Shown here: positions 7,219-15,969 of the stretch, piece by piece | How positions within the stretch are numbered: the first letter of the stretch is position 1 | Layout of the letters: every line of letters begins with the position of its first letter | From: an uncultured Paracoccaceae bacterium | Lineage (GTDB): Bacteria; Pseudomonadota; Alphaproteobacteria; Rhodobacterales; Rhodobacteraceae | Assembly (NCBI GenBank): GCA_947501025.1 | Contig: CANMUM010000001.1 | Location: 186,001 to 250,000 of the forward strand | Reading direction: 5' to 3' | DNA length: 64,000 bases | The notes under the pieces: model-generated | What the model was told of the DNA's origin: nothing | Database searches by the model: none | The model's input: the letters and a program-made list of their open reading frames with translations, nothing else | Position numbers and translations under genes: made by a program

Positions 7219-9390
7219 TTATGCAGTGAATTTTCCGCCAGATTTGGCTTTATCCAGCAAGTTTTTCGGAGCGGTAAAACGATCACCAAAACGTTTTGTC
7301 AGGTCATCACAAATTGCTGCAATCGCATCTGATCCGTACATATCGATATAATGGAACGGGCCACCAGACCAAGGCGCAAAGCCCCAGCCCATAATCGCGC
7401 CCACATCACCTTCACGCACGTCGAGAAGTACATTTTCTTCTAAGGCACGAAGGGCTTCAAGGATTTGCACCATCATCAAACGGTTTTTTACAGTTGTCAG
7501 ATCGTATTTGCCATCTTGGACAGGCCAATGCTCGGCAAGACCACCCCATAGCCCAGTGCGCTTGCCTTTTTCATCATAATCGTAAAAGCCAGAATTTGAT
7601 TTGCGACCCAAACGACCGAGCTCAAACAGTTTGAATACAACTTCATCGGCATCATCATCGTAAGCATCGCCGAGTGCTTCTTTCGTTGCTTTCGCGATTT
7701 TGACACCAAGATCAATAGATGTCTCATCGGTCAATTGCAGTGGCCCCACAGGGAAGCCTAAGCCTTTGGCCGCATTTTCAACCATGGCGGGCGCAACGCC
7801 CTCAGCAACCAAACGGTGGCCTTCATTGATATATGGGATAATACAACGGTTCGCATAGAAGAAGCGCGCATCATTTACAACGATTGGCGTTTTGCCAGTT
7901 TGGCGTGCAAAATCAAGTGCTTTCGCAATGGCAATGTCGCCTGTATTTTTGCCTTTGATGATTTCAAGAAGCGGCATTTTATGAACCGGTGAGAAGAAAT
8001 GCATGCCGATATAATTGGCGTCATTGCGCGAAGCTTTTGCAAGTTCTGTAATCGGCAATGTTGACGTGTTCGTTGCAAAAATTGCGTCTTCTGCAATAAC
8101 CGCTTCAGATTTTTGCGTGGCTTCTGCTTTGACTTTTGGATCCTCAAATACAGCCTCAATCACAAGATCGGAGCCTTTGAGATCACCGTAATCAGCCGTC
8201 GTTGTGATCATGCTCATAAGTTTTTCTTTTTTCTCAGGGGTAACTTTGCCACGCTTAACGCCCTGATCAACGATAGCTTCAATGCTAGCTAAACCACGAT
8301 TTGCGCTTTCAAGATCGCGATCCAAAAGCACAACTTCAATGCCTGCTTTCGCTGAAATAAATGCAATACCCGCGCCCATCATGCCCGCACCAAGAATACT
8401 GACCTTTTTAACAGTTTGATCTGGCACATCAGGACGGTTAGCACCTTTTTCAATGGCTTCCTTGTTGATGAATAATGTTTCGATCATCGCACTTGAAGAA
8501 GGGTTCATTAAGATATTTGTGAAATAGCGACATTCAATCTCAATTGCGCGATCAAATGGAACCTGCGCCCCTTCATAAATCGCAGACAGCATAGCCTTAG
8601 CAGCAGGGTAAACGCCTTGAGTTTTGCCATGTATCATAGCATTCGCACCAATGAAATTCATTGCACCTGCTGGATGATAGGGGCCGCCACCTGGGAATTT
8701 GTAACCTTTTTTATCCCATGGCTTAATAATATCATCAGCCGTTGCATTGAGAACCCATTCACGCGCCCGCGCCATCAATTCGTCTTCAGCCACAACCTCA
8801 TCGACTAATCCTGCCGATTTTGCTTTTTTGGGTGGAAATAATTTACCCTCAATGAGAATTGGAGCCGCTGCCATCAAGCCCATCATGCGCGTAACGCGCG
8901 TTGTTCCACCAGCCCCTGGGAAGATACCGACTTTGATTTCAGGAAGGCCAATTTTGCCGCGCGGTGTATCCGCCATAATGCGGCGTTGACATGCCAACGC
9001 AATCTCTGTCCCAATACCAGCGGTAATCCCTTTGCCCGCCCAAGCAACAGGCTTCCCACCTTTGTTGGTTTTTGGATCAGAACCAGCACGCTCAATTTTA
9101 CGAAGCATGTGATGGAAATCCATGATGCCGTTATATAGGCCGCTGGCAGGATCATCACCCGCATCATGCTTCATCTTTGCAATGATTTTCAAATCCATTC
9201 CGCCTGCAAAATCGTCTTTGCCTGTGGTGATGATGACACCTTTCACAGCTTCATCTGCGATGGCCTTATCCATGGCCTCATTCAGCTCTGAAATGCCTTC
9301 CATATTGAGAACATTCATTTTCTTGTTTGGCAAATCCCAAGTGATAATTGCGATGCCGTCTGCGTCAACTTCGTAGTGAAAAATTGTCAT
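7219..9390 (-). CDS. fadJ: Bifunctional enoyl-CoA hydratase / 3-hydroxyacyl-CoA dehydrogenase (FadJ/FadB-like)
   Basis: 723 residues catalysing the second and third steps of beta-oxidation. The N-terminal crotonase domain (1-200) has the oxyanion region GKDDFAGGMDLK and catalytic glutamates in GIGTEIALACQ and PEIKVGIFPGAGGTTR. The NAD-binding dehydrogenase domain starts near residue 333 with GAGMMGAGIAFISAKAG and is followed by HFFSPVHKMPLLEII with the catalytic His. C-terminal domains follow from about residue 510. GGAG lies 7-10 bases before the ATG. The ATG overlaps the stop of the cupin gene by four bases. It is the last gene of the operon with the thiolase, the usual fadAB pairing. Confidence 0.95.
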   Translation of the reverse strand: MTIFHYEVDADGIAIITWDLPNKKMNVLNMEGISELNEAMDKAIADEAVKGVIITTGKDDFAGGMDLKIIAKMKHDAGDDPASGLYNGIMDFHHMLRKIERAGSDPKTNKGGKPVAWAGKGITAGIGTEIALACQRRIMADTPRGKIGLPEIKVGIFPGAGGTTRVTRMMGLMAAAPILIEGKLFPPKKAKSAGLVDEVVAEDELMARAREWVLNATADDIIKPWDKKGYKFPGGGPYHPAGAMNFIGANAMIHGKTQGVYPAAKAMLSAIYEGAQVPFDRAIEIECRYFTNILMNPSSSAMIETLFINKEAIEKGANRPDVPDQTVKKVSILGAGMMGAGIAFISAKAGIEVVLLDRDLESANRGLASIEAIVDQGVKRGKVTPEKKEKLMSMITTTADYGDLKGSDLVIEAVFEDPKVKAEATQKSEAVIAEDAIFATNTSTLPITELAKASRNDANYIGMHFFSPVHKMPLLEIIKGKNTGDIAIAKALDFARQTGKTPIVVNDARFFYANRCIIPYINEGHRLVAEGVAPAMVENAAKGLGFPVGPLQLTDETSIDLGVKIAKATKEALGDAYDDDADEVVFKLFELGRLGRKSNSGFYDYDEKGKRTGLWGGLAEHWPVQDGKYDLTTVKNRLMMVQILEALRALEENVLLDVREGDVGAIMGWGFAPWSGGPFHYIDMYGSDAIAAICDDLTKRFGDRFTAPKNLLDKAKSGGKFTA

Positions 9391-9851
9391 TTGTTTTCTC
9401 CGTCTATTGGGGTTCCGTCTTTATGCGTGAAACCAATTTCTGAGTTATAGCTAAGATCATCATCTGGATAATGTGTGATTTCTTGCGGGGCGCGTGTGCC
9501 AATTTCGATATAAATAGCATCGGCTTGACTATTATTGACAAGATGATGCGCGTTGTCATCTGCTGCCTTCCAAGCTGCAGCATCTCCCGCACTGAGAAGA
9601 GTGGAGCCGCTGTTTTCTATGAGTGTCAGTTCACCTTTGATAACATATACGAATTCATCTTCATTTTCGTGCCAATGGCGTAGCGCCGATGATGCGCCGG
9701 GCTCAAGCTTGGTGAGATTGACGCCAAATTGATTAAGCCCAGCTTCATTGCCAAGCCGCTTACGTGCACGCCCCTTAACAACTTTATCGAAAGGTGATGG
9801 GTAGTCCGTTCCCGTAACCCAATTTATATTGTCGATATTGATTTTGGGCAT
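9387..9851 (-). CDS. Cupin domain protein
   Basis: 154 residues, single-domain cupin with the two metal-binding motifs [20 protein letters not shown] (HxH and E) and the later [14 protein letters not shown]. The family ranges from metal enzymes to sensors; no substrate can be assigned. It lies 2 bases after the thiolase and overlaps fadJ by four bases, so it is cotranscribed and probably translationally coupled with beta-oxidation genes. A GGG sits about 8 bases before the ATG. Confidence 0.85.
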   Translation of the reverse strand: MPKINIDNINWVTGTDYPSPFDKVVKGRARKRLGNEAGLNQFGVNLTKLEPGASSALRHWHENEDEFVYVIKGELTLIENSGSTLLSAGDAAAWKAADDNAHHLVNNSQADAIYIEIGTRAPQEITHYPDDDLSYNSEIGFTHKDGTPIDGENK

Positions 9852-9853
9852 GA

Positions 9854-11065
9854 TTATACCCGTTCAATGATTGTGGCAACACCCATGCCTGAGGCGATGC
9901 AAAGCGTGGCGAGCGCGGTCGTTTTGTCTGAGCGTTCTAGTTCATCAAGTGCTGTTCCCAAAACCATTGTGCCTGTTGCGCCAAGTGGGTGACCCATCGC
10001 AATTGACCCGCCGTTCACGTTGACAAGACTATGATCGACATCAAAAGCCTGCTCAAAACGCATAACGACAGAAGCAAAGGCTTCGTTGACTTCAAAAAGA
10101 TCAATGTCTTTGATGCTCATACCAGCAGCTTTTAAGATTTTTTCTGTAACGGGAACAGGGCCCGTCAACATGATTGTTGGCTCGGTGCCAATGCGTGCGG
10201 TTGCTTTGAAACGTGCGCGTGGCTTGAGTCCGTATTTCTCGCCAAATGCTTTTGATCCGATCAACATCGCCGCGGATCCATCAACAATTCCAGAAGAGTT
10301 GCCCGCATGATGGATATGGTTGATTTTTTCAATTTCTGGGTATTTGAGAAGCGCAACAGCATCAAAGCCAGGCATCACCAAGCCCATTTGTTCAAAGGCA
10401 GGGTTCAGTTTTGCAAGAGCCTCCATATCTGTTCCTGGGCGCATATATTCGTCACGATCAAGCAGGATGCGGCCATTGATATCACGAACAGGAACAATGG
10501 ATTTATCAAAACGACCTTCAGACCATGCTTTGGCTGCACGCGCTTGGCTCTCAACGGCCATGGCGTCGGCCATTTCACGTGTGAAGCCATATTTCGTTGC
10601 AATCAAATCCGCAGAAATACCTTGGGGAACAAAATATGATCCAATCGCAGCGCGGGGATCGGCAGCTATTGCCGCACCATCAGAACCCATCGGTACACGG
10701 CTCATCATTTCAACGCCACCTGCAATAAATGCTTCGGCGGCGCCTGATTGAACTTGGCGGGCAGCAAGATTTGCAGCTTCCAGACCTGAACCACAAAAGC
10801 GGTTGATCGCGAGACCTGCAACCGATTGATCAAGATCAGACATGAGCACCGCCGTGCGGCCGACACATGCACCTTGTTCGCCAACTTGGGTGACATTGCC
10901 CCAAATCACATCATCGAGTTCCGCACTATCAAAGTCATTGCGATCCAAAATCGCATTCATCATCTGGGAAGAAAGGTCGACAGAAGTTGTCGCATGCAGT
11001 GCGCCTGTTGGGCGGCCAATGCCACGTGGGGAGCGTAGACTGTCATAGATATAAGCGTCGTTCAT
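9854..11065 (-). CDS. fadA: Acetyl-CoA C-acyltransferase (thiolase)
   Basis: 403 residues. Thiolases cleave 3-ketoacyl-CoA with CoA, the last beta-oxidation step. The nucleophilic Cys is in [15 protein letters not shown], the NEAF motif in [10 protein letters not shown], the catalytic His in [14 protein letters not shown] and the second Cys in [16 protein letters not shown] stands 6 bases before the ATG. Position directly upstream of cupin and fadJ argues for a degradative thiolase rather than a PHB-type synthase pairing, although sequence alone does not give chain-length preference. Confidence 0.94.
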   Translation of the reverse strand: MNDAYIYDSLRSPRGIGRPTGALHATTSVDLSSQMMNAILDRNDFDSAELDDVIWGNVTQVGEQGACVGRTAVLMSDLDQSVAGLAINRFCGSGLEAANLAARQVQSGAAEAFIAGGVEMMSRVPMGSDGAAIAADPRAAIGSYFVPQGISADLIATKYGFTREMADAMAVESQARAAKAWSEGRFDKSIVPVRDINGRILLDRDEYMRPGTDMEALAKLNPAFEQMGLVMPGFDAVALLKYPEIEKINHIHHAGNSSGIVDGSAAMLIGSKAFGEKYGLKPRARFKATARIGTEPTIMLTGPVPVTEKILKAAGMSIKDIDLFEVNEAFASVVMRFEQAFDVDHSLVNVNGGSIAMGHPLGATGTMVLGTALDELERSDKTTALATLCIASGMGVATIIERV

Positions 11066-11077
11066 TTAAGTGTCTCC

Positions 11078-11722
11078 TTAATTGTTGGTTTGGGGCGGCA
11101 TCGCGATTTCTGCCCATGCCTCCCATTTTTGTATGATATTGGCGGCAACTTTATATCCCTTAGCATCTGGGTGTATACCGTCATTATCTTGTAATGATTT
11201 CTTGTAAATTGAATTTTCCATCAATTGATCGAATATGGATAGATAGGGGACATCTAGCGTCTTGCAGGTGTTGGCGTAGTAGCTATCAATGTTTTGTATT
11301 GCGCGATTTTTAAATATTATATTGCAATCCAAGGCGGATGAATAAAAAGGGTTGAATGTTTCATCGATTGGAAAGGGACCCACAACAATGAGCGGTGCTA
11401 AAGAATTGAGTTCGGCAATCAGGCGATAAATTGTTTCTTTAAGCTCCGCAAGAGATGTGCGCAGTTGTCCGTTTTCCTTATGGTTTATATCATTAAGTCC
11501 CGCACCAAGAACAATCGCCTTATGTTCATGAATACCCATTCGCGCGGAGACTTCTTTAGCGGCACGGTTTTGAATTTCGGCCATTGTTTGTCCGCTGACA
11601 CCTAAATTATATGTTCTAAAGTCGATGGGCAACGACATCGCAAGCCTGCCTACCCAGCCTTGACGCTGGTCGTCACTATGCCCTTCGCATAATGAATCGC
11701 CGATGAAACAAATGCGCTTCAT
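11078..11722 (-). CDS. SGNH/GDSL-family hydrolase
   Basis: 214 residues with the SGNH blocks: block I CFIGDSLCEGH (Ser nucleophile), block II with LGVSGQT, block III LGAGLNDI and block V DGIHPDAKGY (Asp and His). There is no signal peptide, so it should act in the cytoplasm; family members include thioesterases and esterases. Given the operon, an acyl-CoA thioesterase or ester-cleaving role is plausible but inferred. The frame has a TTG one codon earlier, but the ATG at 11722 overlaps the GST stop (TGATG) and has GGAGG 5 bases upstream. Confidence 0.88.
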   Translation of the reverse strand: MKRICFIGDSLCEGHSDDQRQGWVGRLAMSLPIDFRTYNLGVSGQTMAEIQNRAAKEVSARMGIHEHKAIVLGAGLNDINHKENGQLRTSLAELKETIYRLIAELNSLAPLIVVGPFPIDETFNPFYSSALDCNIIFKNRAIQNIDSYYANTCKTLDVPYLSIFDQLMENSIYKKSLQDNDGIHPDAKGYKVAANIIQKWEAWAEIAMPPQTNN

Positions 11723-12378
11723 CAAGCCTCCTTATGCCAAGCAGAGGCAGAAGGCGTTGCATTGAGTACGCTCTGATCTGTGGGCATCAAGTCATAAGGA
11801 TGCTTCCAATTTGGCATATTTTCGATGCGGGAGAGCCATGCATCGATTGCGGGTGTGTCATTGCGTGACCATCCAAAATCCTCAGGGTAGAAGAGATAGC
11901 TTGAACAAGATAAATCGGATGTTGATAATTTTTCTCCTGATAAGAAGTCATGTGTTTCCAAATATGTATTGAGAGTGGAAAGGGCTGCTTGTACACGACC
12001 CTTGCTGAATTCGATGACCTCATTTGGGCGCTTATCTTCGGGCAAGACATTGTTTAAAAAGCGGGTTATACCAATTTGTGAAGAACCTTTGTGATTGTCC
12101 CAAAGAATCCATCGCAGGTTTTCGCGGGCGTTTTCTGGCGCGAAATGCCCCGTTTTTTCAACAAGATAATCAAGGATAACACCCGATTGTGACAAAATGG
12201 TTTGTCCATCAACGAGCACTGGCGCTTCGCCCATTTCGTTGAGTTTGCGGTATTCATCACTGCGCGTTGCGCCATTAAAAAAGTCAATGTAAATTGGCTC
12301 CCAATCAATTCCAGCAAGATTGAGATAGCTTGCGATTTTGTAAGAATGTCCAGAATGCCCAAAGCAATGCAGTTTCAT
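11722..12378 (-). CDS. Glutathione S-transferase family protein
   Basis: 218 residues. The N-terminal thioredoxin fold shows MKLHCFGHSGHSYKI, cis-Pro EAPVLVDG and SQSGVILDYL; a helical domain follows with DFLSGEKLSTSDLSC as the conserved N-capping region. It has a good AAAGGGA site. It opens the run GST-SGNH-thiolase-cupin-fadJ, whose genes overlap or are spaced by at most 12 bases. That location suggests a task linked to the substrate of this pathway, possibly glutathione-dependent processing, but this is inference. Confidence 0.88.
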   Translation of the reverse strand: MKLHCFGHSGHSYKIASYLNLAGIDWEPIYIDFFNGATRSDEYRKLNEMGEAPVLVDGQTILSQSGVILDYLVEKTGHFAPENARENLRWILWDNHKGSSQIGITRFLNNVLPEDKRPNEVIEFSKGRVQAALSTLNTYLETHDFLSGEKLSTSDLSCSSYLFYPEDFGWSRNDTPAIDAWLSRIENMPNWKHPYDLMPTDQSVLNATPSASAWHKEA

Positions 12379-12414
12379 GTTTTTCCCTTTTTGTGTTTTA
12401 TTTCGTTGATGTCA

Positions 12415-12436
12415 CGAAGGCGCATAGGCGTCTTCG
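12415..12436 (-). terminator. Stem-loop between acyl-CoA dehydrogenase and GST genes
   Basis: An 8-bp stem (CGAAGGCG paired with CGTCTTCG, one G-U) with a 6-base loop lies in the 104-base gap. No U-run follows on the minus strand, so it is not a standard terminator; it may be an attenuator or an mRNA processing or stability element between the dehydrogenase and the downstream genes. Confidence 0.35.
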
Positions 12437-12482
12437 CTGTGGTTCATTATGCGCTCAACTGGAAGAGTTCAGCGCTTTGAAA

Positions 12483-14261
12483 TTAGAACTGTTCGCTATC
12501 AAGAGCCATAATTTCTGTTTCACCTGCTTCAATCCGCGCAGCAAGGGCGTGGATGTCTGGCAAGATGCGGGTCATGTAAAAACGAGCTGTAACGAGCTTG
12601 GTCTTGTAAAATTCCTGATCGCCCGCTCCAGAATCGATAGCTTTTTGAGCGGCCGCTGCCATCCGAACCCACATCAGGGCAAGGATCGTCAGGCCGAAGA
12701 GATTGAGGAAGTCCGTTGCACCTGCAAGGGCATAGTTCGGTGCTTTCATGCCTTTGCTCACAAAGCCCATGACTTGTGCCTGCAATGTTTTTGAAGCGTC
12801 TTTGAGCGGGTCGCAATAAGTGGCATAAAAATCTTCATCGTCTTTATGCAAGTCGAGTTCAGTCTTGATGACACCAAAGAAGTCCCGCATCGCTTTGCCA
12901 CCATTCACCGCAAGCTTGCGGCCAACAAGATCGAGCGCTTGAATGCCATTTGCGCCTTCATAAATCATGGCAATACGCGCATCGCGCACATATTGGGCAA
13001 CGCCTGTTTCCTCAATATAGCCATGGCCGCCAAAGACTTGTTGTGCCATGACTGCGCATTCAAAACCTTTGTCAGTTAAGAAAGATTTGACAACAGGGAT
13101 GAGGAGGGACGCTATTTCATCAGCATCTTTATCACCCGCACGGTGAAATTTATCGATGAGGTTCGCGGCCATAAATAGCATTGCACGACCGCCTTCGATA
13201 TAGGCTTTTTGTGTCATGAGCGAACGGCGAATATCGGGATGCACTATCAACGGGTCAGCAGGCCCATCAGGATTTTTAACACCCGTCACATCGCGCCCTT
13301 GCAAACGATCCTTCGCATAAGCCACAGCCATATGATACGCACCTTCGGCTTGTGCAAGACCTTGAAGACCAACGCCCAAACGCGCTTCATTCATCATTGT
13401 GAACATGTATTTTAAGCCGCGATGGGGTTCACCAACCAAGAAACCCTTAGCGCCATCAAAATTCATTACACAAGTCGAGTTGCCGTGAATGCCCATTTTT
13501 TCTTCAAGCTTGCCAACGCCAAGCGTATTGCGTTCCCCAAGAGATCCATCTGCGTTGACCATAAATTTGGGGACGATAAAGAGTGAAATGCCCTTAACGC
13601 CATCTGGCCCACCAGGGATTTTGGCCAGCACAAGATGAATGACATTTTCAGACATGTTATGATCACCAGCCGAGATGAAAATCTTTTGGCCTGTAATGGC
13701 ATATGAGCCATCATCTTGCGGTTCCGCTTTTGTGCGGATCATGCCCAAATCCGTGCCTGCATGCGGCTCGGTCAGGTTCATTGTGCCCGTCCATTCACAG
13801 CTCACCATTTTGGGCAGATATGTGGCTTTTTGCTCTTCACTTGCATGGGCATGGATAGATGAATAAGCGCCATGGGTAAGGCCTGGATACATAATAAATG
13901 CCATATTCGCGGCGACATGCATCTCACCAACAGCGGTTGAAATCAGATAAGGAAGACCTTGGCCGCCATATTCTGGATCACAATCAAGACCTGTCCAGCC
14001 ACCTTCGCGCAGCTTATCGAAAGCTTCTTTAAAACCTTTTGGCGGATGCACAATGCCGTTTTCAAGACGGCAACCTTCGCGGTCACCTGATAAATTTATC
14101 GGAGCAAGTTCATCACGTGCAATTTTGTAACCTTCTTCAAGTATGGCTGTTGTGAAACCCTCATCAAGATCGCCATAACCCTCGATCTCCATATTTTCGA
14201 TGTCCATAACGTCATGAAGTAGAAATTTATAGTCTCTTTGGTCGATGTGAAATTGTGACAT
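12483..14261 (-). CDS. Acyl-CoA dehydrogenase, DmdC/FadE-type long form
   Basis: 592 residues, the long form with an N-terminal extension and an AcylCoA_DH_C-type C-terminal domain. FAD-dependent enzymes of this type carry out the first oxidation of acyl-CoA; relatives include 3-methylmercaptopropionyl-CoA dehydrogenase (DmdC) of marine bacteria. Core motifs are [46 protein letters not shown] and the catalytic Glu in [24 protein letters not shown] lies 5 bases before the ATG. The MerR gene is directly upstream, with two inverted repeats between them. Substrate (long-chain, branched or methylmercapto) cannot be settled here. Confidence 0.92.
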   Translation of the reverse strand: MSQFHIDQRDYKFLLHDVMDIENMEIEGYGDLDEGFTTAILEEGYKIARDELAPINLSGDREGCRLENGIVHPPKGFKEAFDKLREGGWTGLDCDPEYGGQGLPYLISTAVGEMHVAANMAFIMYPGLTHGAYSSIHAHASEEQKATYLPKMVSCEWTGTMNLTEPHAGTDLGMIRTKAEPQDDGSYAITGQKIFISAGDHNMSENVIHLVLAKIPGGPDGVKGISLFIVPKFMVNADGSLGERNTLGVGKLEEKMGIHGNSTCVMNFDGAKGFLVGEPHRGLKYMFTMMNEARLGVGLQGLAQAEGAYHMAVAYAKDRLQGRDVTGVKNPDGPADPLIVHPDIRRSLMTQKAYIEGGRAMLFMAANLIDKFHRAGDKDADEIASLLIPVVKSFLTDKGFECAVMAQQVFGGHGYIEETGVAQYVRDARIAMIYEGANGIQALDLVGRKLAVNGGKAMRDFFGVIKTELDLHKDDEDFYATYCDPLKDASKTLQAQVMGFVSKGMKAPNYALAGATDFLNLFGLTILALMWVRMAAAAQKAIDSGAGDQEFYKTKLVTARFYMTRILPDIHALAARIEAGETEIMALDSEQF

Positions 14262-14335
14262 GTGATCCTCGCTGCAAATTATTGAATAACTCTAGCATAA
14301 GATGAGGGTAAAAATCGTTAATTGCAATCTTTTCG

Positions 14336-14366
14336 TGACGTAAACGTAAAAATGGACGTAGCGTCA
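14336..14366. promoter_or_regulatory. Two ACGT-rich inverted repeats, probable MerR-family operator
   Basis: TGACGT-AA-ACGTAA at 14336-14349 is a near-perfect inverted repeat, and GACG-TAG-CGTC at 14355-14365 is a second one. They lie in the 112-base gap between the MerR stop and the dehydrogenase ATG. ACGT-containing palindromes are known for LiuR-type MerR regulators of acyl-CoA catabolism; assignment to this MerR is inference from position. Confidence 0.55.
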
Positions 14367-14373
14367 TATCGTA

Positions 14374-14751
14374 TTAAAGTGTTTTGATATAGTCTTGGGC
14401 GACGATTTTGAGACGTTTAATTTCAGCGATGCTTTCATTGATTTCATCACGGCGTTCCGTGAGTTCCGCGATTTGTTTATCGGCGAATTCAATCCATGCC
14501 TGCGTTTGAGTGACATTTCCAGTTTGTGGATCATACATTTCAAGCCATTGGCGAATTTCTTCAAGCTTTAACCCAAAGCGTCGGCCACGTAAAATCAACT
14601 TTAATCGTGCGATGTCACGTTTATCGTATAAACGTTTGCGACCTTCACGCGTTGGGCTCAATAATTCAAGATATTCATAATAACGCAGGGTGCGTGGTGT
14701 GATACCAAACATATCAACAACGGCTTTAAACTCAATCAAGCTTTCGGTCAT
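14374..14751 (-). CDS. MerR family transcriptional regulator of acyl-CoA degradation
   Basis: 125 residues. The N-terminal winged HTH reads VVDMFGITPRTLRYYEYLEL followed by SPTREGRKRLYDKRDIARLKLI, and a C-terminal coiled coil (about 75-125) mediates dimerisation. There is no Cys cluster for metal binding, so it is not a metal sensor. The start is decided by the ribosome site: AAGGA is 7 bases before the ATG at 14751 but touches the alternative ATG at 14757. Its position upstream of the dehydrogenase and the inverted repeats between them suggest a LiuR/PsrA-like control of the operon. Confidence 0.88.
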   Translation of the reverse strand: MTESLIEFKAVVDMFGITPRTLRYYEYLELLSPTREGRKRLYDKRDIARLKLILRGRRFGLKLEEIRQWLEMYDPQTGNVTQTQAWIEFADKQIAELTERRDEINESIAEIKRLKIVAQDYIKTL

Positions 14752-14777
14752 AGACATTCCTTAGCATTTTGAGCGTA

Positions 14778-15881
14778 TTATGAACCAAAAATAAACAAAA
14801 AACCATAGCCTAAGATGATGGCGGGTATTGACGTTAAAAGAGATGCAAGCATGGCCTCTTTGGGAGAAATCGCGATGGCTGGAAATAGGGCATCCCCGTC
14901 ATTGGCAATTGCATTGGCCAAGAGTGCGCCAAAGGGAATAGCGCCAGAAATATACGCGGTTGTTGTAATGATTTGTGGTCCGCAACCAGGTATGAAGCCG
15001 ATCAGTGTTGCGATGAGGGGCGTCATCCAGACGATTCCCTTGAACATATTGTTGAGATCAAATCCAAATATGATCTGGCTTATTTCAAAAAGCAAAAATG
15101 CGACAAGCACCCAAACCATGATAAAAGCGGTCTCTTCATCCGCACGCGTGATGGAGGCATCTTCATGATGTGTCACGCGACCAATTGGAGAAAGCATCCA
15201 AATGCCTAAGGTCAAGATCATTGCCGATATCGCAAATATATCTGTGAATGCAGGAAGTTCGATTTGCATTAATGATGAGATGCCCATGATAATGCCGGGA
15301 ATAAAGGCTGCAAATATAATCCAATCGCGCGCACGAATTTTGCCAATCAGTTTGCCAGCTGTGCCGTTTGCAGTGATATTTTTTGGCTCTAATTTGTAAA
15401 ACTTGTCAGTGAGAATGCCCATGATGATCCCCGCGATAAATGCAACAGGCAACACGACCGCCGCGCTTTTGGGAGATTGAGCGATCAATAAGAATGCGGC
15501 ATCACCCATTGTCGCTGTGAGCGTAGCCACCATTGCCCCAAAAGTCAGCTGGCCACTCGCAAAACCCGTCACAATTAAAATAGCTCCCCCACATCCGGGC
15601 ATCATGCCTAGCCCTGCGGCAAGGACAATTTGCATAAAAGGTTTGGATTGAACCGATGCCAGCAAGTTGAAGCTCAAGCCTTGTTCAATAGCATATAAAA
15701 GCAACAAAGTCATGTAAACGAAAACAGATACGCCGATATATGCATCGGCAAATGATGCTCGAGCGGCTTCTGCAATTTCACCTGGTACAAATAATAGTGA
15801 TATCAATGCCGCACCAAATAAGATGCGCGTATTTTTTGAAGAACTCAATATTTTGAAGCTTGATGGTTTTGTTTTGATCAT
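14778..15881 (-). CDS. Putative 10-TM heavy-metal/manganese exporter (ArsP_2-like)
   Basis: About 367 residues, almost entirely hydrophobic. Two halves repeat the same signature: GMMPGCGGAILIVTGFASGQ with a following TLTATMGDAAFLL, and GFIPGCGPQIITTTAYISG with NAIANDGDALFPA. This PGCG...GDA duplicated pattern is that of the putative heavy-metal or manganese exporter family ArsP_2 (PF11449). The substrate is not established. The frame extends to a TTG at 15908; the ATG at 15881 gives a short cytoplasmic tail before the first helix. The MATE gene diverges from it across about 90 bases. Confidence 0.75.
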   Translation of the reverse strand: MIKTKPSSFKILSSSKNTRILFGAALISLLFVPGEIAEAARASFADAYIGVSVFVYMTLLLLYAIEQGLSFNLLASVQSKPFMQIVLAAGLGMMPGCGGAILIVTGFASGQLTFGAMVATLTATMGDAAFLLIAQSPKSAAVVLPVAFIAGIIMGILTDKFYKLEPKNITANGTAGKLIGKIRARDWIIFAAFIPGIIMGISSLMQIELPAFTDIFAISAMILTLGIWMLSPIGRVTHHEDASITRADEETAFIMVWVLVAFLLFEISQIIFGFDLNNMFKGIVWMTPLIATLIGFIPGCGPQIITTTAYISGAIPFGALLANAIANDGDALFPAIAISPKEAMLASLLTSIPAIILGYGFLFIFGS

Positions 15882-15969
15882 ATTTCTGCAATTAAGAATG
15901 AATTGCAACTAGCTATATGCGATTTTCAATATATTGACAAGGGGGCTATGGGCGCGCCATATCGCTTAT

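Noticed and set aside
7219-9390. Minus-strand and plus-strand long shadow frames within fadJ and neighbours
   Set aside because: They overlap a well-supported enzyme gene and lack family matches or ribosome sites.
14778-15969. yybP-ykoY manganese riboswitch before the ArsP_2-like exporter
   Set aside because: The short divergent gap to the MATE gene is too small and shows no such conserved loops.
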